Below are positions 45,044 through 53,302 of a stretch of 64,000 nucleotides of DNA, in pieces. The translations under genes were made by a program, and so were the position numbers. Location of the stretch: contig NZ_LPUX01000061.1 of the NCBI RefSeq assembly GCF_001651865.1, positions 248,001-312,000 on the forward strand, given 5' to 3'. Below the pieces are notes generated by a model. That model was not told the origin of the DNA, searched no databases, and saw only the letters and a list, made by a program, of their open reading frames with translations. This DNA is from Sinorhizobium glycinis (GTDB taxonomy: Bacteria > Pseudomonadota > Alphaproteobacteria > Rhizobiales > Rhizobiaceae). Position 1 is the stretch's first letter, and the number at the start of each line of letters is the position of its first letter.

Positions 45044-46063
45044 ATGACTACCCTGGGACTGCTTGGCTTGGATGCGCTGGTCGACGTCTTGAAGGCGGCG
45101 GGCGAGCCGACGCGGATGCGTCTTCTGGCGCTGCTTTCCGCCGGCGACCTCACCGTTACCGATCTGACCGAAATTCTCGGCCAGTCGCAGCCACGCATTT
45201 CGCGGCACTTGAAGCTGCTTGCCGAAGTGGGGCTGATCGATCGCTACCAGGAAGGCGCCTGGGCCTACTTCCGTCTGCGGCAGGAGGGCGGGCGGGTCGC
45301 GCTCGTGCGTGAACTGCTCGCTGCCGCGACGCCGGACGATGCGATCCTGGCGCGGGATTCGACCCGGCTTGCGGCCTTGAAGAAGGCGCGTGCCGAGAAA
45401 GCCCAGGCCTATTTCAGCCGCAATGCCGCCGAGTGGGACGAACTCAGGCGCCTTCACGTCAGCGAAGGCGATGTCGAGACGGCCTTGAAGGCGATGGTCG
45501 GCGACGAGCCGGTCGACAGCCTGCTCGATCTCGGCACCGGAACGGGTCGCATCCTGCAGCTCTTCGAGGGGCTTTATCGGCGCGGCATCGGTGTCGACGC
45601 CAGCCGCGACATGCTGGCGGTGGCGCGTTCCAATCTCGACAGGGCGGGCATCACCAAGGCTTCGATCCGCCACGGCGACATCTTCAACCTGCCGCTCGAT
45701 GGCCAGTCCTTCGATCTCGTCACGATCCACCAGGTACTTCACTTCCTCGAGGATCCCGAGGCGGCGATTACTGAGGCGGCGCGCATGCTGGTGCCGGGAG
45801 GGCGGCTCGTGATCATCGACTTCGCCCCGCACGGCCTCGAATATCTGCGCAACGAGCATGCGCACGCCCGCCTCGGTTTCTCGCACCAGACGATGGCCGA
45901 TTGGCTGCAGAAGGCCGGCCTGATGCTCGAGAAGACAACCGATCTAGCGCCGGAAGGCGAGGAGGAGGGGAAACTGACGGTTACGATATGGCTGGCGCGC
46001 GACCAGCGGGTTGCCGATACGGCCGACTTGCCGCGCCGGCGGCTGCAGGCAGGGGGAGTTTGA
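45044..46063 (+). CDS. sahR: SahR-like ArsR family regulator fused to a SAM-dependent methyltransferase fold
   Basis: A 339-residue protein. Residues about 10-85 form an ArsR winged helix (R-L-L-A-L-L-S...L-T-V-T-D-L-T-E-I-L-G-Q-S-Q-P-R-I-S-R-H-L), and residues about 140-290 a class I methyltransferase fold with L-L-D-L-G-T-G-T-G-R. Regulators of this design (SahR) sense S-adenosylhomocysteine and control methionine-cycle genes. It is followed after two bases by metF, and a palindromic operator lies just upstream; both support the call. A true enzymatic methyltransferase activity is not excluded. The symbol rests on architecture and context. Confidence 0.82.
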   Translation: MTTLGLLGLDALVDVLKAAGEPTRMRLLALLSAGDLTVTDLTEILGQSQPRISRHLKLLAEVGLIDRYQEGAWAYFRLRQEGGRVALVRELLAAATPDDAILARDSTRLAALKKARAEKAQAYFSRNAAEWDELRRLHVSEGDVETALKAMVGDEPVDSLLDLGTGTGRILQLFEGLYRRGIGVDASRDMLAVARSNLDRAGITKASIRHGDIFNLPLDGQSFDLVTIHQVLHFLEDPEAAITEAARMLVPGGRLVIIDFAPHGLEYLRNEHAHARLGFSHQTMADWLQKAGLMLEKTTDLAPEGEEEGKLTVTIWLARDQRVADTADLPRRRLQAGGV

Positions 46064-46065
46064 GT

Positions 46066-46998
46066 ATGAACGCACGGACGCTTTATCCCGCCGAGCGCGG
46101 CAATCTCAGGCTTTCGTTCGAATATTTCCCGCCGAAAAACGAAGAGATGGAAACCCAACTCTTCCAGACCGTTGCGGATCTCTCGAGCTTTGCGCCGGCA
46201 TTCCAGACGGTGACCTATGGTGCCGGCGGTTCGACCAAGGCGCGCTCGCTGACGACCGTCAAGCGCATGATCGGAGAGATGGGACTGAAGAACACGGCAG
46301 CGCACCTGACCTGCGTCGGCGCACCGAAGGCCGAGGTCGAGGCGGTGGTCGACGAATTCGTCGCCTGTGGCGTCCGGCATTTCGTAGCGCTCAGGGGCGA
46401 TCCGCAGGGCGGCATCGGCAGCGCTTACGAGCCGTTTCCCGGCGGCTACGAGAATGCTGCTGCACTCGTCAAGGCGCTCCGTGCCCGTGGCGATTTCGAG
46501 ATTTCCGTCTCCGCCTATCCGGAAAAGCACCCGGAGAGCCCTGATGTCGCGGCCGATATCGACATGCTGAAGCGCAAGGTCGACAGCGGCGCCACCCGCG
46601 CGATCACCCAGTTCTTCTTCGACAATGACGATTTCGAACGCTATCTCGAGCGGGTGCGGCGCGCCGGCGTGCAGATTCCTGTCGTGCCGGGCATCCTCCC
46701 GATCAACAATCTCACGCAGGTGATACGGTTTGCCGGACTCTGCGGTTCAAAGGTGCCGGAGGCGATCATCTCGCGGCTCGCTCATCTCGACGACCAGCCG
46801 GAGGAGCGCTTCAAGGAAGCAAGCCATATTGCGGCCGAACAGATCGTCGATCTTGCGCGTCGGGGCATACGCGACTTCCATCTCTACACGATGAACCGCT
46901 CGCCGCTCATCGCCGCCGTCTGCGACCTGGTCGGCTATGCGCGCCGACCGACCCAGCGTCGGGCCGCACCGTCCTATCAGGCGGTAGCCACGGCTTAG
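46066..46998 (+). CDS. metF: 5,10-methylenetetrahydrofolate reductase
   Basis: A 310-residue flavoprotein that reduces methylene-THF to methyl-THF for methionine synthesis. Family features: S-F-E-Y-F-P-P-K-N near residues 17-25, T-Y-G-A-G-G-S-T about 47-54, H-L-T-C-V-G about 80-85, L-R-G-D-P about 107-111, and Q-F-F-F-D about 181-185. The start lies two bases after the SahR-like stop. Its stop codon TAG (46996-46998) is formed by the first three bases of a MITE-like inverted repeat, so the C-terminus may have been reset by insertion. A terminator lies at 47299. Confidence 0.94.
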   Translation: MNARTLYPAERGNLRLSFEYFPPKNEEMETQLFQTVADLSSFAPAFQTVTYGAGGSTKARSLTTVKRMIGEMGLKNTAAHLTCVGAPKAEVEAVVDEFVACGVRHFVALRGDPQGGIGSAYEPFPGGYENAAALVKALRARGDFEISVSAYPEKHPESPDVAADIDMLKRKVDSGATRAITQFFFDNDDFERYLERVRRAGVQIPVVPGILPINNLTQVIRFAGLCGSKVPEAIISRLAHLDDQPEERFKEASHIAAEQIVDLARRGIRDFHLYTMNRSPLIAAVCDLVGYARRPTQRRAAPSYQAVATA

Positions 46999-47268
46999 AG
47001 CCTTTCCTGGTTAAATGGAAGCATTCTGTTGACTCAAGCGGAGCGGAATGTTTGCTCGGCTGGCGCGCGACGTAGCCAAAGCTACGACGAAGCCAGCCGA
47101 GCAAACAGGCCGCCCGCTTCAGCCAACCCGAAGGGCCGGGCATCTTTCCGCCAGGATCAGAGGCGATCGCCTCGGCCGTACATTCGTGTACGACACTCGG
47201 CAATCGCCTCCGCCCTGTCGAAAACCTGCTCCGGCAGAATGCTTCCATTTATCCAGGAAAGGCTCTAG
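46996..47268. repeat. MITE-like element with 33-base terminal inverted repeats, abutting metF
   Basis: Terminal arms 46996-47028 and 47236-47268 (TAGAGCCTTTCC...) are inverted copies with one mismatch. Inside lies a second inverted repeat, TGTTTGCTCGGCTGGC / GCCAGCCGAGCAAACA (47049-47064 / 47092-47107). No transposase is encoded. The element occupies half of the 552-base gap after metF. Confidence 0.85.
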
Positions 47269-47298
47269 ACCGGGCAACCTCGGACCCAAGAAAAGGGA

Positions 47299-47333
47299 AA
47301 GCCCACGAACGGCTCGTCGTTCATGGGCTTTTC
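47299..47333 (+). terminator. Rho-independent terminator, probably of sahR-metF
   Basis: Stem AAGCCCA-c-GAAC / GTTC-a-TGGGCTT with loop GGCTCGTC is followed by a short T run; the upstream A-rich side may also let it act for the opposite strand. It lies beyond the MITE-like element, about 300 bases after metF. Confidence 0.7.
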
Positions 47334-47363
47334 TGATGTCGCAGCACAAGACCGGGTGTCGTA

Positions 47364-47466
47364 CTGCATGTCTCCTTAAATCGACCTCGATATAAGGACA
47401 AAGACATGCAGCATTCACAGTACTACAGCGACCTTTGCGCGCCTGATAAGGCGCGCGGCGCTGTAG
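47364..47466. repeat. Rhizobial intergenic hairpin repeat (two adjacent hairpins)
   Basis: CTGCATGTC (47364-47372) pairs with GACATGCAG (47403-47411). Directly after, a two-part stem CTACAGCG / CGCTGTAG (47423-47430 / 47459-47466) encloses GCGCGCC / GGCGCGC. The pattern resembles a repeat scattered through Sinorhizobium genomes, as I recall it. Confidence 0.6.
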
Positions 47467-47550
47467 GAGCGGCCTGCCCTACCTGTTCTGCTGCAAATTG
47501 GACTTTTCCGGAATTTAAGTCCCTCGGTTTGGACTTTCAGCGGCTTCTCG

Positions 47551-47628
47551 TCAGACGAAGAGCATAACGGCCACGAATGCGAACGCTGCACCGATCATGA
47601 GGACATTCAACGAATGTGTAAGTCCCAT
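47551..47628 (-). CDS. 25-residue single-span membrane microprotein
   Basis: A very short gene with a strong ribosome-binding site (GGGAGGATCCC then ATG). The peptide begins M-G-L-T-H-S-L-N and then is almost wholly hydrophobic to the end (L-M-I-G-A-A-F-A-F-V-A-V-M-L-F-V), giving one inner-membrane helix with a short N-terminus. The open frame extends to 47769 without a good start. It lies alone in a gene-poor stretch. I do not recognise a named family; comparison across rhizobia would show whether it is conserved. Confidence 0.6.
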   Translation of the reverse strand: MGLTHSLNVLMIGAAFAFVAVMLFV

Positions 47629-47880
47629 GGGATCCTCCCTGCGTTGACGGGTAAAACATAGGGCGAAAAGGCGGCGCGTGAAAGCGAATCTTGTGCTGCA
47701 GCGCGAAAAGCGTGTCGCCTCGTTGGAATATTCACAGGCGTAACGGTCTGATTCTGCGGCAGAATTCAATGTGCCACATTTTTTTCACAATTGCTTCTGG
47801 GAGGTTAATATAAACGCCTGTAACGCTCCGTGAGCGGTCTCGGAGCCGTGCCGGAGGCTCTTGTTGATTCTCCGTCACGC

Positions 47881-48813
47881 CTATGAGCGCGGCCGCAGCA
47901 CCCGCCCGTCAAGGACGGCGAGGCCTGCTGCGATCAAGGTCATGCCGGCAATGTCCATCGCGTTCAGCGTCTCGCCGAGGAAGAGATAGCCGAGGAGAAT
48001 GGCGCTTGGCGGGACCAGCAGCGTGACCAGCGACGTGTTGGTTGCGCCGGCTTCCGCCATGATCCGGAAGAAGAGAATATAGGCATAGGCGGTGGAGACG
48101 AGCGCCAGCCCGAGGATCGCCAGCACGGCGGGGAGGGGCGGCATCGGCAAGGTCCAGGGCATGTCCGCGAAGGCCGCTACCGGCAGCATCACGATGGTCG
48201 ATGCCGTTAGTTGTCCGGCGGCCGTCACTGGCGGTGCCAGGGCGCGAAAACGCTTCCCGTAGGTGGCGGAGAAGCCATAGCTGACTGCCGCCAGAACCGG
48301 CAGGACGAGCGCCCAGAGCGGAACATCGTCTGTGGCGCCGAAAAGACCGTCGAGCGCGCTCGGCCCGATGAGCACCACCGTGCCGGCAAGCCCGAGCAGA
48401 CAGCCGCTGATCTTGGCTGTAGTCAGTTTCTCGTCTTCCGTCGCGATATTGGCAATGAGCACCGTCCAGACCGGCGTCGTCGCGTTGAGGATGGCAGCAA
48501 GCCCGGCGCCGATATGCGTCTGGCCAAGGAAGATGAAAGCATGCGGAATGGCGTTGTTGATGAGCCCCATGACGAGGAACTCCCGCCAGCGCCCGGCGAG
48601 GGCCGGATAGAGGCCGTGGTTGCCGCGCAAGTAGATATGCAGGGCGATCGCGGCAAGGCTCAGGCGCAAGAGCACCAGCGTGAAGGGCGGCACATGCGCA
48701 ACCGCCACGCGGGCGAAAAAAAAAGAGCCGCCCCAGATCAGACCGAGCAGCATCAGCAGCAGCCAGAGGCGCAAAGTCATGTGCGGGGTGGCGGTTCTGG
48801 CGGATGAAAGCAT
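47881..48813 (-). CDS. DMT superfamily transporter (EamA domains)
   Basis: About 310 residues with ten predicted membrane helices as two EamA repeats. Landmarks: G-L-I-W-G-G-S-F-F-F-A-R near the start, L-G-Q-T-H-I-G-A-G-L-A-A-I-L-N-A-T-T-P-V-W in the middle of the first repeat, and Y-L-F-L-G-E-T-L-N in the second. Such proteins export amino acids, metabolites or drugs; the substrate is unknown. ATGs at 48885, 48840, 48813 and 48780 are in frame; 48780 places the start right before the first helix. Confidence 0.85.
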   Translation of the reverse strand: MLSSARTATPHMTLRLWLLLMLLGLIWGGSFFFARVAVAHVPPFTLVLLRLSLAAIALHIYLRGNHGLYPALAGRWREFLVMGLINNAIPHAFIFLGQTHIGAGLAAILNATTPVWTVLIANIATEDEKLTTAKISGCLLGLAGTVVLIGPSALDGLFGATDDVPLWALVLPVLAAVSYGFSATYGKRFRALAPPVTAAGQLTASTIVMLPVAAFADMPWTLPMPPLPAVLAILGLALVSTAYAYILFFRIMAEAGATNTSLVTLLVPPSAILLGYLFLGETLNAMDIAGMTLIAAGLAVLDGRVLRPRS

Positions 48814-48955
48814 TGGGCCCTGCTGCGATCGATGCCGCATTGGAATCGCGCGGCGTATCCAATCCAGCAATTTGCGATTGCACAAGCGTTAATGCGAAGA
48901 AGCGGGCTTTGCCACCCGCTTCTTGCAAAATTGCCCGGCCGTTTCCGAATTCGCG

Positions 48956-50164
48956 TCAGAGGGCCTGTAGCAGATCCGGCGTCGCCCAACCGTCTGCCGG
49001 CAAGCCGAGCTTCAACTGCTCTTTCTGCAGCGCCGTGCGCGTGCCGGAGCCGAGGATGCCGTCGATCTTTCCGACGTCGTGGCCGAGCGCCTGCAGCTTG
49101 GTCTGCAGGGCCCTCATTTCCGCGTCGCCAAGGCCGGGCTCCGGATTGCCGGCCTGGTAGGGCGGGGCACCGGCGAGGCGGGTCGCGAAATAAGCGGCCG
49201 ACGTCGTATAGATGAACGACTGGTTCCATTCGAGATAAATCTTGAAATTTGGATAGGTCAGGAAGGCAACGCCCTTACGTCCCTGCGGCAGCACGAGCGA
49301 GGCTTCAAGCGCATTGTGTGAGGTGTTGCCATCGCGCGGCGTAACACCAAGAGCGAACCAGTCGCCAGCCGTCATACCGGGCTGAAGCCCGGTTTTTTCC
49401 CAGGGCAGTTGATCCGGCACGCTGACTTCCTGGATCCAGGGCTGCTCCGCGGTGAAGCCGAGGCTCTGGATGAACTTCGCCGCGGTGAGGATTGCGTCCG
49501 GTGCGCTCTTCTTCAGGTTGACGTGACCGTCGCCATCGCCGTCGACGCCATAGGCGATGATATCCTCCGGCAGCATCTGCACCTGGCCGATCTCGCCGGC
49601 CCAGGCGCCGGCGGTCGTCGCCGGGTCGAGGTCGCCGTGCTTCACCATTTCGATGGCGGCTAGCAGCTGCGGCCGGAACATTTCCGGCCGGCGGCAGTCA
49701 TGCGCCAGCGTCACCAGAGCGTTGCGGGTGTTGAAATCGCCCTGAACGGCGCCGAAATCCGTTTCCATGGCCCAGAAAGCGGTGATTACCGGCGCCGGCA
49801 CACCGAACTCGCTTTCGGCGCGGCCGAAGACGTCGGCATATTCCTTCATCTTCTGGGCACCGATATCGAGCCGTGCCTTGCTGACGGTGCGCTTCGAGAA
49901 TTCGGTGAAGGTCTGCTTGAAGACTCCCTGGGCGCGGTCGCGGCTCAGGACCTTCTGGTCAATTGCAGCACCGGCGAGCGCCTGGTCCACGATATCGGCT
50001 GGGATGCCCTTGCCGACCGCCTCGGTCTTGACACCTTCCAGGAAAGCCGCGAGGTCGCCGCCGCAGGCAACCGACGGGCTCTGCGTCTGAGCCAGTGCGG
50101 AGGGGCTGGAGAGTGCGAGCAAGCCGAGAGTGAGAAGGGCGTTGCGGGCCTTGCCAATCATCAT
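48956..50164 (-). CDS. Lytic murein transglycosylase (MltB-like) with peptidoglycan-binding domain
   Basis: About 402 residues. A Sec signal peptide ends near S-A-L-A-Q. The SLT_2 (MltB-type) catalytic domain spans about residues 35-325, with the catalytic Glu likely in A-F-W-A-M-E-T-D-F-G about 133-142. A C-terminal PG_binding_1 domain follows (L-Q-T-K-L-Q-A-L-G-H-D-V-G-K-I-D-G-I-L-G). It cleaves peptidoglycan strands, forming 1,6-anhydromuramic ends. ATGs at 50164 and 50161 both fit AAAGGA. It is followed on the same strand by an EamA transporter gene. Confidence 0.9.
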   Translation of the reverse strand: MMIGKARNALLTLGLLALSSPSALAQTQSPSVACGGDLAAFLEGVKTEAVGKGIPADIVDQALAGAAIDQKVLSRDRAQGVFKQTFTEFSKRTVSKARLDIGAQKMKEYADVFGRAESEFGVPAPVITAFWAMETDFGAVQGDFNTRNALVTLAHDCRRPEMFRPQLLAAIEMVKHGDLDPATTAGAWAGEIGQVQMLPEDIIAYGVDGDGDGHVNLKKSAPDAILTAAKFIQSLGFTAEQPWIQEVSVPDQLPWEKTGLQPGMTAGDWFALGVTPRDGNTSHNALEASLVLPQGRKGVAFLTYPNFKIYLEWNQSFIYTTSAAYFATRLAGAPPYQAGNPEPGLGDAEMRALQTKLQALGHDVGKIDGILGSGTRTALQKEQLKLGLPADGWATPDLLQAL

Positions 50165-50300
50165 AAGTCCTTTCCATGGCCCGAGCGGCCTAGCTCGGGC
50201 TTGCGAGATGTCGCAGATCAATATGCCGGTGCTTTCTCAGAGCATTATGACCGAATGAAGAAATCGGTCCGCCACGCGTCGATGCGCGCGTCCTTCCCGC

Positions 50301-51080
50301 CTATTGCGAAACGGCCGCCACCCATTTCTTCCAATTCTTGGCGGAGCCCGCGAAGGCGTTGATGTCGGTGTGGCCTTCGATGCCCGGAATGACCCCGGTA
50401 CTGGTGTATTGCCAGAAGGCCCAGCGCCGGTCGACGTAAATGTCCTTGGGATGCTTGGCGACGGAGCGCACCCAGAAGTGATAGTCGTTGAAAGCGCCGA
50501 CGAGATTGTCGCGGTGGAAATCGACGGACGTGTAGATGATCGGCCGCTTGCCATAATGCGCTTCCAGGCGGTCCATGAACCGCTTCATCTCGAAGCGCAC
50601 CGTCTCCGGCGACGGGCGGTAACGGCAGGTCTTCGATTCGCCGTTCCACTCGACGTCGAGAACAGGCGGCAGATGGACGGCGCTCTTCGGCACATTGGCG
50701 ATGAACCAGTCGGCCTGTGCGTCGGCGCTCGAGCAGAAATAGTAGAAATGATAGGGGGCGTAGGCGATCCCGGCGGCGCGCGCCCGCGGCCAATATTCCG
50801 GGAAACGCGAATCGATCCGGTCCTTGCCTTCGGTCGCCTTGATGAAGGCGAAGGAGACGCCGGAGTTCTTGACCTTCATCCAGTCGATGTTGCCGTTCCA
50901 TTTGGAAACGTCGATGCCGTGGATGCTGTGGTTGTGCGGCGTGCGGCCGCCGAAATCCTGCGGGTCGGTGTCCTGGAAACGCGGCGGTATCGAAGCCGTC
51001 CGCACGAGGTCGTAGTCGGTCGACGTGCAGGCGGAGAGAATGGTGGCGATGGGCAGCAAAGCCAGGAGAAGCCGGCGCAT
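50301..51080 (-). CDS. Glycoside hydrolase family 25 muramidase, lipoprotein
   Basis: A 259-residue GH25 (Lyz1-type lysozyme) protein. The N-terminus M-R-R-L-L-L-A-L-L-P...I-L-S-A-C is a lipoprotein signal with Cys about 18. Catalytic features: G-I-D-V-S-K-W-N-G about residues 48-56, F-I-K-A-T-E-G about 73-79, and P-V-L-D-V-E-W about 132-138 carrying the D-x-E pair. It would cut peptidoglycan from an outer- or inner-membrane anchor. An upstream in-frame ATG at 51119 lacks a good site. Confidence 0.88.
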   Translation of the reverse strand: MRRLLLALLPIATILSACTSTDYDLVRTASIPPRFQDTDPQDFGGRTPHNHSIHGIDVSKWNGNIDWMKVKNSGVSFAFIKATEGKDRIDSRFPEYWPRARAAGIAYAPYHFYYFCSSADAQADWFIANVPKSAVHLPPVLDVEWNGESKTCRYRPSPETVRFEMKRFMDRLEAHYGKRPIIYTSVDFHRDNLVGAFNDYHFWVRSVAKHPKDIYVDRRWAFWQYTSTGVIPGIEGHTDINAFAGSAKNWKKWVAAVSQ

Positions 51081-51233
51081 GAGGGTTCCGTTTGGAGACG
51101 AACGACGATCCTGCCTCACGCGGTGGTTTCCATGTGGTGATTTCCCCCAGGGAGGCGTTACCTCCTTTTCACCATATCATCGTAAAAATTGAGTTAGCTC
51201 AAGCGGCAATTGCATCGGCGCTGCGTCTGCGGA

Positions 51234-51911
51234 TTACGGCACTCGCCCTGCGGCCGGGCGGCTATACACGGCGATCCATGCATAGCCCCGGACGATCGAC
51301 TTGAGCTCGAGCGCTGCACCGTCGCGGTCGGCCCTGGCATGCACGACATCGAACAGCGATTCGCGTGGCGTCACGTGAAAGTGCTTCAGCCAGGCCTGGA
51401 GGAGGCGACGGAATCCTCCCGGCCATCCCTCCTGCTGGCCGAAATCCGCGATATGCAGCGAGCCGCCCGGGTTAAGCGCGTCGATCGCCGCGTCGATCGC
51501 CTTCTGCCAGTCGGGGATCATCGACAGCGCATAGGAGATGACGATGCGGTCAAAGCCTTTCTCACCGAAGGAAGCGGCAGTGAAGTTTGTGGCGTCGGCG
51601 ATGCGCAGATTTGCATCAGCCCTGCCGCGGCGCCGGAGCTTCGCCCTTGCGGTTGCGAGCATTTCGGCGGATATGTCCAGACCGAAAAGCCGGGCGTCGG
51701 GGTAAAGCTCACCGATCATAGCCAGGTTGCGACCCGTGCCGCAGCCGACCTCGAGCACAGAACTGCCTGGCGGTGCGTCCAGTTCGCGGATCAGCGTGTC
51801 GCGCCCGAAGAGATAGTATTTTCGGGTGAAGTCGTAGATGTAACGCTGGTAGCGATACATCCGGTCCATGAGCCGGGCGTGGCTGTTGCCTGCGGACTGT
51901 GCGGCACTCAT
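51234..51911 (-). CDS. btaB: Betaine lipid N-methyltransferase BtaB
   Basis: A 225-residue class I methyltransferase with G-C-G-T-G-R-N about residues 55-61 (V-L-E-V-G-C-G-T-G-R). It methylates diacylglycerylhomoserine three times to give the betaine lipid DGTS. The start overlaps the btaA stop by four bases (ATGA). Downstream of the gene the sequence to 51301 is ordinary coding DNA with no terminator. Pairing with btaA is the main reason for the specific call; alone it would read as a generic methyltransferase. Confidence 0.9.
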   Translation of the reverse strand: MSAAQSAGNSHARLMDRMYRYQRYIYDFTRKYYLFGRDTLIRELDAPPGSSVLEVGCGTGRNLAMIGELYPDARLFGLDISAEMLATARAKLRRRGRADANLRIADATNFTAASFGEKGFDRIVISYALSMIPDWQKAIDAAIDALNPGGSLHIADFGQQEGWPGGFRRLLQAWLKHFHVTPRESLFDVVHARADRDGAALELKSIVRGYAWIAVYSRPAAGRVP

Positions 51912-53158
51912 GCTTTCTTCCGGTAGACGTGGAAGCCACCGTAGATGGCCGACCGGTCCCTGGCGCCGAGTCTCGACGAGGTCTCGGCGTCGTAATGCCA
52001 CTGGTCGAGCAGGGCCGGAGATAGGCGCCCGGGCAGAATGCTTGCTTCTGCCGCGGTGCGGAAGATCACCACGGCGTCCGACGCGGCGGTGCGGGTAATT
52101 TCGCTCCAGAGGTCGTTCAACTGCCGCTCGGTCATCCAGTCCTGCGCATCGAGGAGCACGTAGCGGTCAACGGAAGACGCCGGCTTGCGGCCGAGCAGGT
52201 CCGTGAAGCTTTCGTGGTGGACTGCGACGCGGTCGGTGTGGTTGCGGATCGCGTCGTAGGTCGATGCCTGCAGATAAGGCGGCAATTCGCCCTCGTGCGG
52301 GAGTGGGTAGCGGCGGCCGAAAGCCTGCCAGGCGAAGTAGTTCTCGCGCAGCGGAAAATGGCATGTCAGCTTCTCGAGGCGGTGGCGCAGCACCGCGGCG
52401 AGCGACTTCTCATCGCTCAGGCTGGCGAGTTCGTCGAATTGCTGCGGCGGGATGCCGAGCCCGAAAAGCGAACTCTTGCGGCCGGTGATCCAGCGGATGA
52501 TGGGCCGGTCGAAGAGCGGCGCGAGCTTGTCGTCGAAGAACTGCCGCTGCTCGCGCATGGAGCGCGCCTGGACGAAGTCGGCGGGATTGACACCGTGGAG
52601 CCGCGCCAGAAGATGGCTGGCGGCGATGAAGCGGCCGAGTAGGCCAGTGCGATAGATATTGCGGCCGAACACGCCGATGCGGCGGCGGCCCGTCAGGTCG
52701 CGGCCGCTCCAGTAGGCGCGGGTGGCTTCATCCAACTTGGTCGCGATGAAGAGATCGAAGGCCTTTACGTTCGAGCGCGTGTCGCCACTGCCCAGGAACC
52801 GTACGACATCCTTATGGCTCGGCAGGTGACGGAAGACGGCGAGCTTCAGCCGGTTCAAGGCGATGTGGTGGGGATTGAGGTCGACGACGTCGATGCGCGC
52901 AGGGCTGGCGGAGAGATAGGCCAGCATGTTGCACCCGCCCGAGCCGATCGTCACGATGGTGTGGCCGGGCTCGATCTGCATTGCCTCCATGTCGACGACC
53001 GGATCTTCCCAGATCTGGGGGTAGACGAGTCCGGAGAAGAGGAGCCCGAACAGGCGCTCCGATAAGCCGGCAAAGGACAGGGCCTTGTGCTGGAGGAGCG
53101 CGCTCTTCAGCTTGGCATTCTTTCCGCCGAAGCCGGCATCGGGGGCGAGTTCTGTCAT
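51908..53158 (-). CDS. btaA: S-adenosylmethionine:diacylglycerol 3-amino-3-carboxypropyl transferase BtaA
   Basis: A 416-residue DUF3419 protein that transfers the aminocarboxypropyl group of SAM to diacylglycerol, the first step of DGTS synthesis. Landmarks: L-V-Y-P-Q-I-W-E-D-P about residues 44-53, SAM site I-G-S-G-G-C-N-M about 71-78, and D-L-N-P-H-H about 92-97. In Sinorhizobium btaAB replaces phospholipids during phosphate starvation. The ATG at 53158 is the right start; the longer frame to 53500 crosses the promoter of the divergent gene. Confidence 0.93.
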   Translation of the reverse strand: MTELAPDAGFGGKNAKLKSALLQHKALSFAGLSERLFGLLFSGLVYPQIWEDPVVDMEAMQIEPGHTIVTIGSGGCNMLAYLSASPARIDVVDLNPHHIALNRLKLAVFRHLPSHKDVVRFLGSGDTRSNVKAFDLFIATKLDEATRAYWSGRDLTGRRRIGVFGRNIYRTGLLGRFIAASHLLARLHGVNPADFVQARSMREQRQFFDDKLAPLFDRPIIRWITGRKSSLFGLGIPPQQFDELASLSDEKSLAAVLRHRLEKLTCHFPLRENYFAWQAFGRRYPLPHEGELPPYLQASTYDAIRNHTDRVAVHHESFTDLLGRKPASSVDRYVLLDAQDWMTERQLNDLWSEITRTAASDAVVIFRTAAEASILPGRLSPALLDQWHYDAETSSRLGARDRSAIYGGFHVYRKKA

Positions 53159-53203
53159 AGTCTGCCATCCAGTTGAAACTGGAGGCGCTTCTAGAGTGAC
53201 TCG

Positions 53204-53221
53204 ACTACACTTTGATGACGG
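53204..53221 (-). promoter_or_regulatory. Candidate Pho box upstream of btaA
   Basis: Read on the minus strand, CCGTCAT-CAAA-GTGTAGT has the 7-4-7 layout of PhoB sites, with 6 of 7 matches in the first half and about 4 of 7 in the second against CTGTCAT. It lies 46 bases before the btaA start. Confidence 0.35.
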
Positions 53222-53302
53222 GTTCCCACAGGTTTCCCGAGCACGGAAGAGGCTTTTCCTTTCTCTGGAAACCTGTTTTCCTGTCGTCGGCAGGAGGCGG
53301 CT

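Noticed and set aside
46996..47268. Insertion sequence remnant with a transposase
   Set aside because: No transposase-like frame exists inside; the element is a short non-coding inverted-repeat structure.
51151..51175. Terminator GGAGG-CGTTA-CCTCC-TTTT
   Set aside because: The T run is on the plus strand, where no gene ends; the stem is only five bases.
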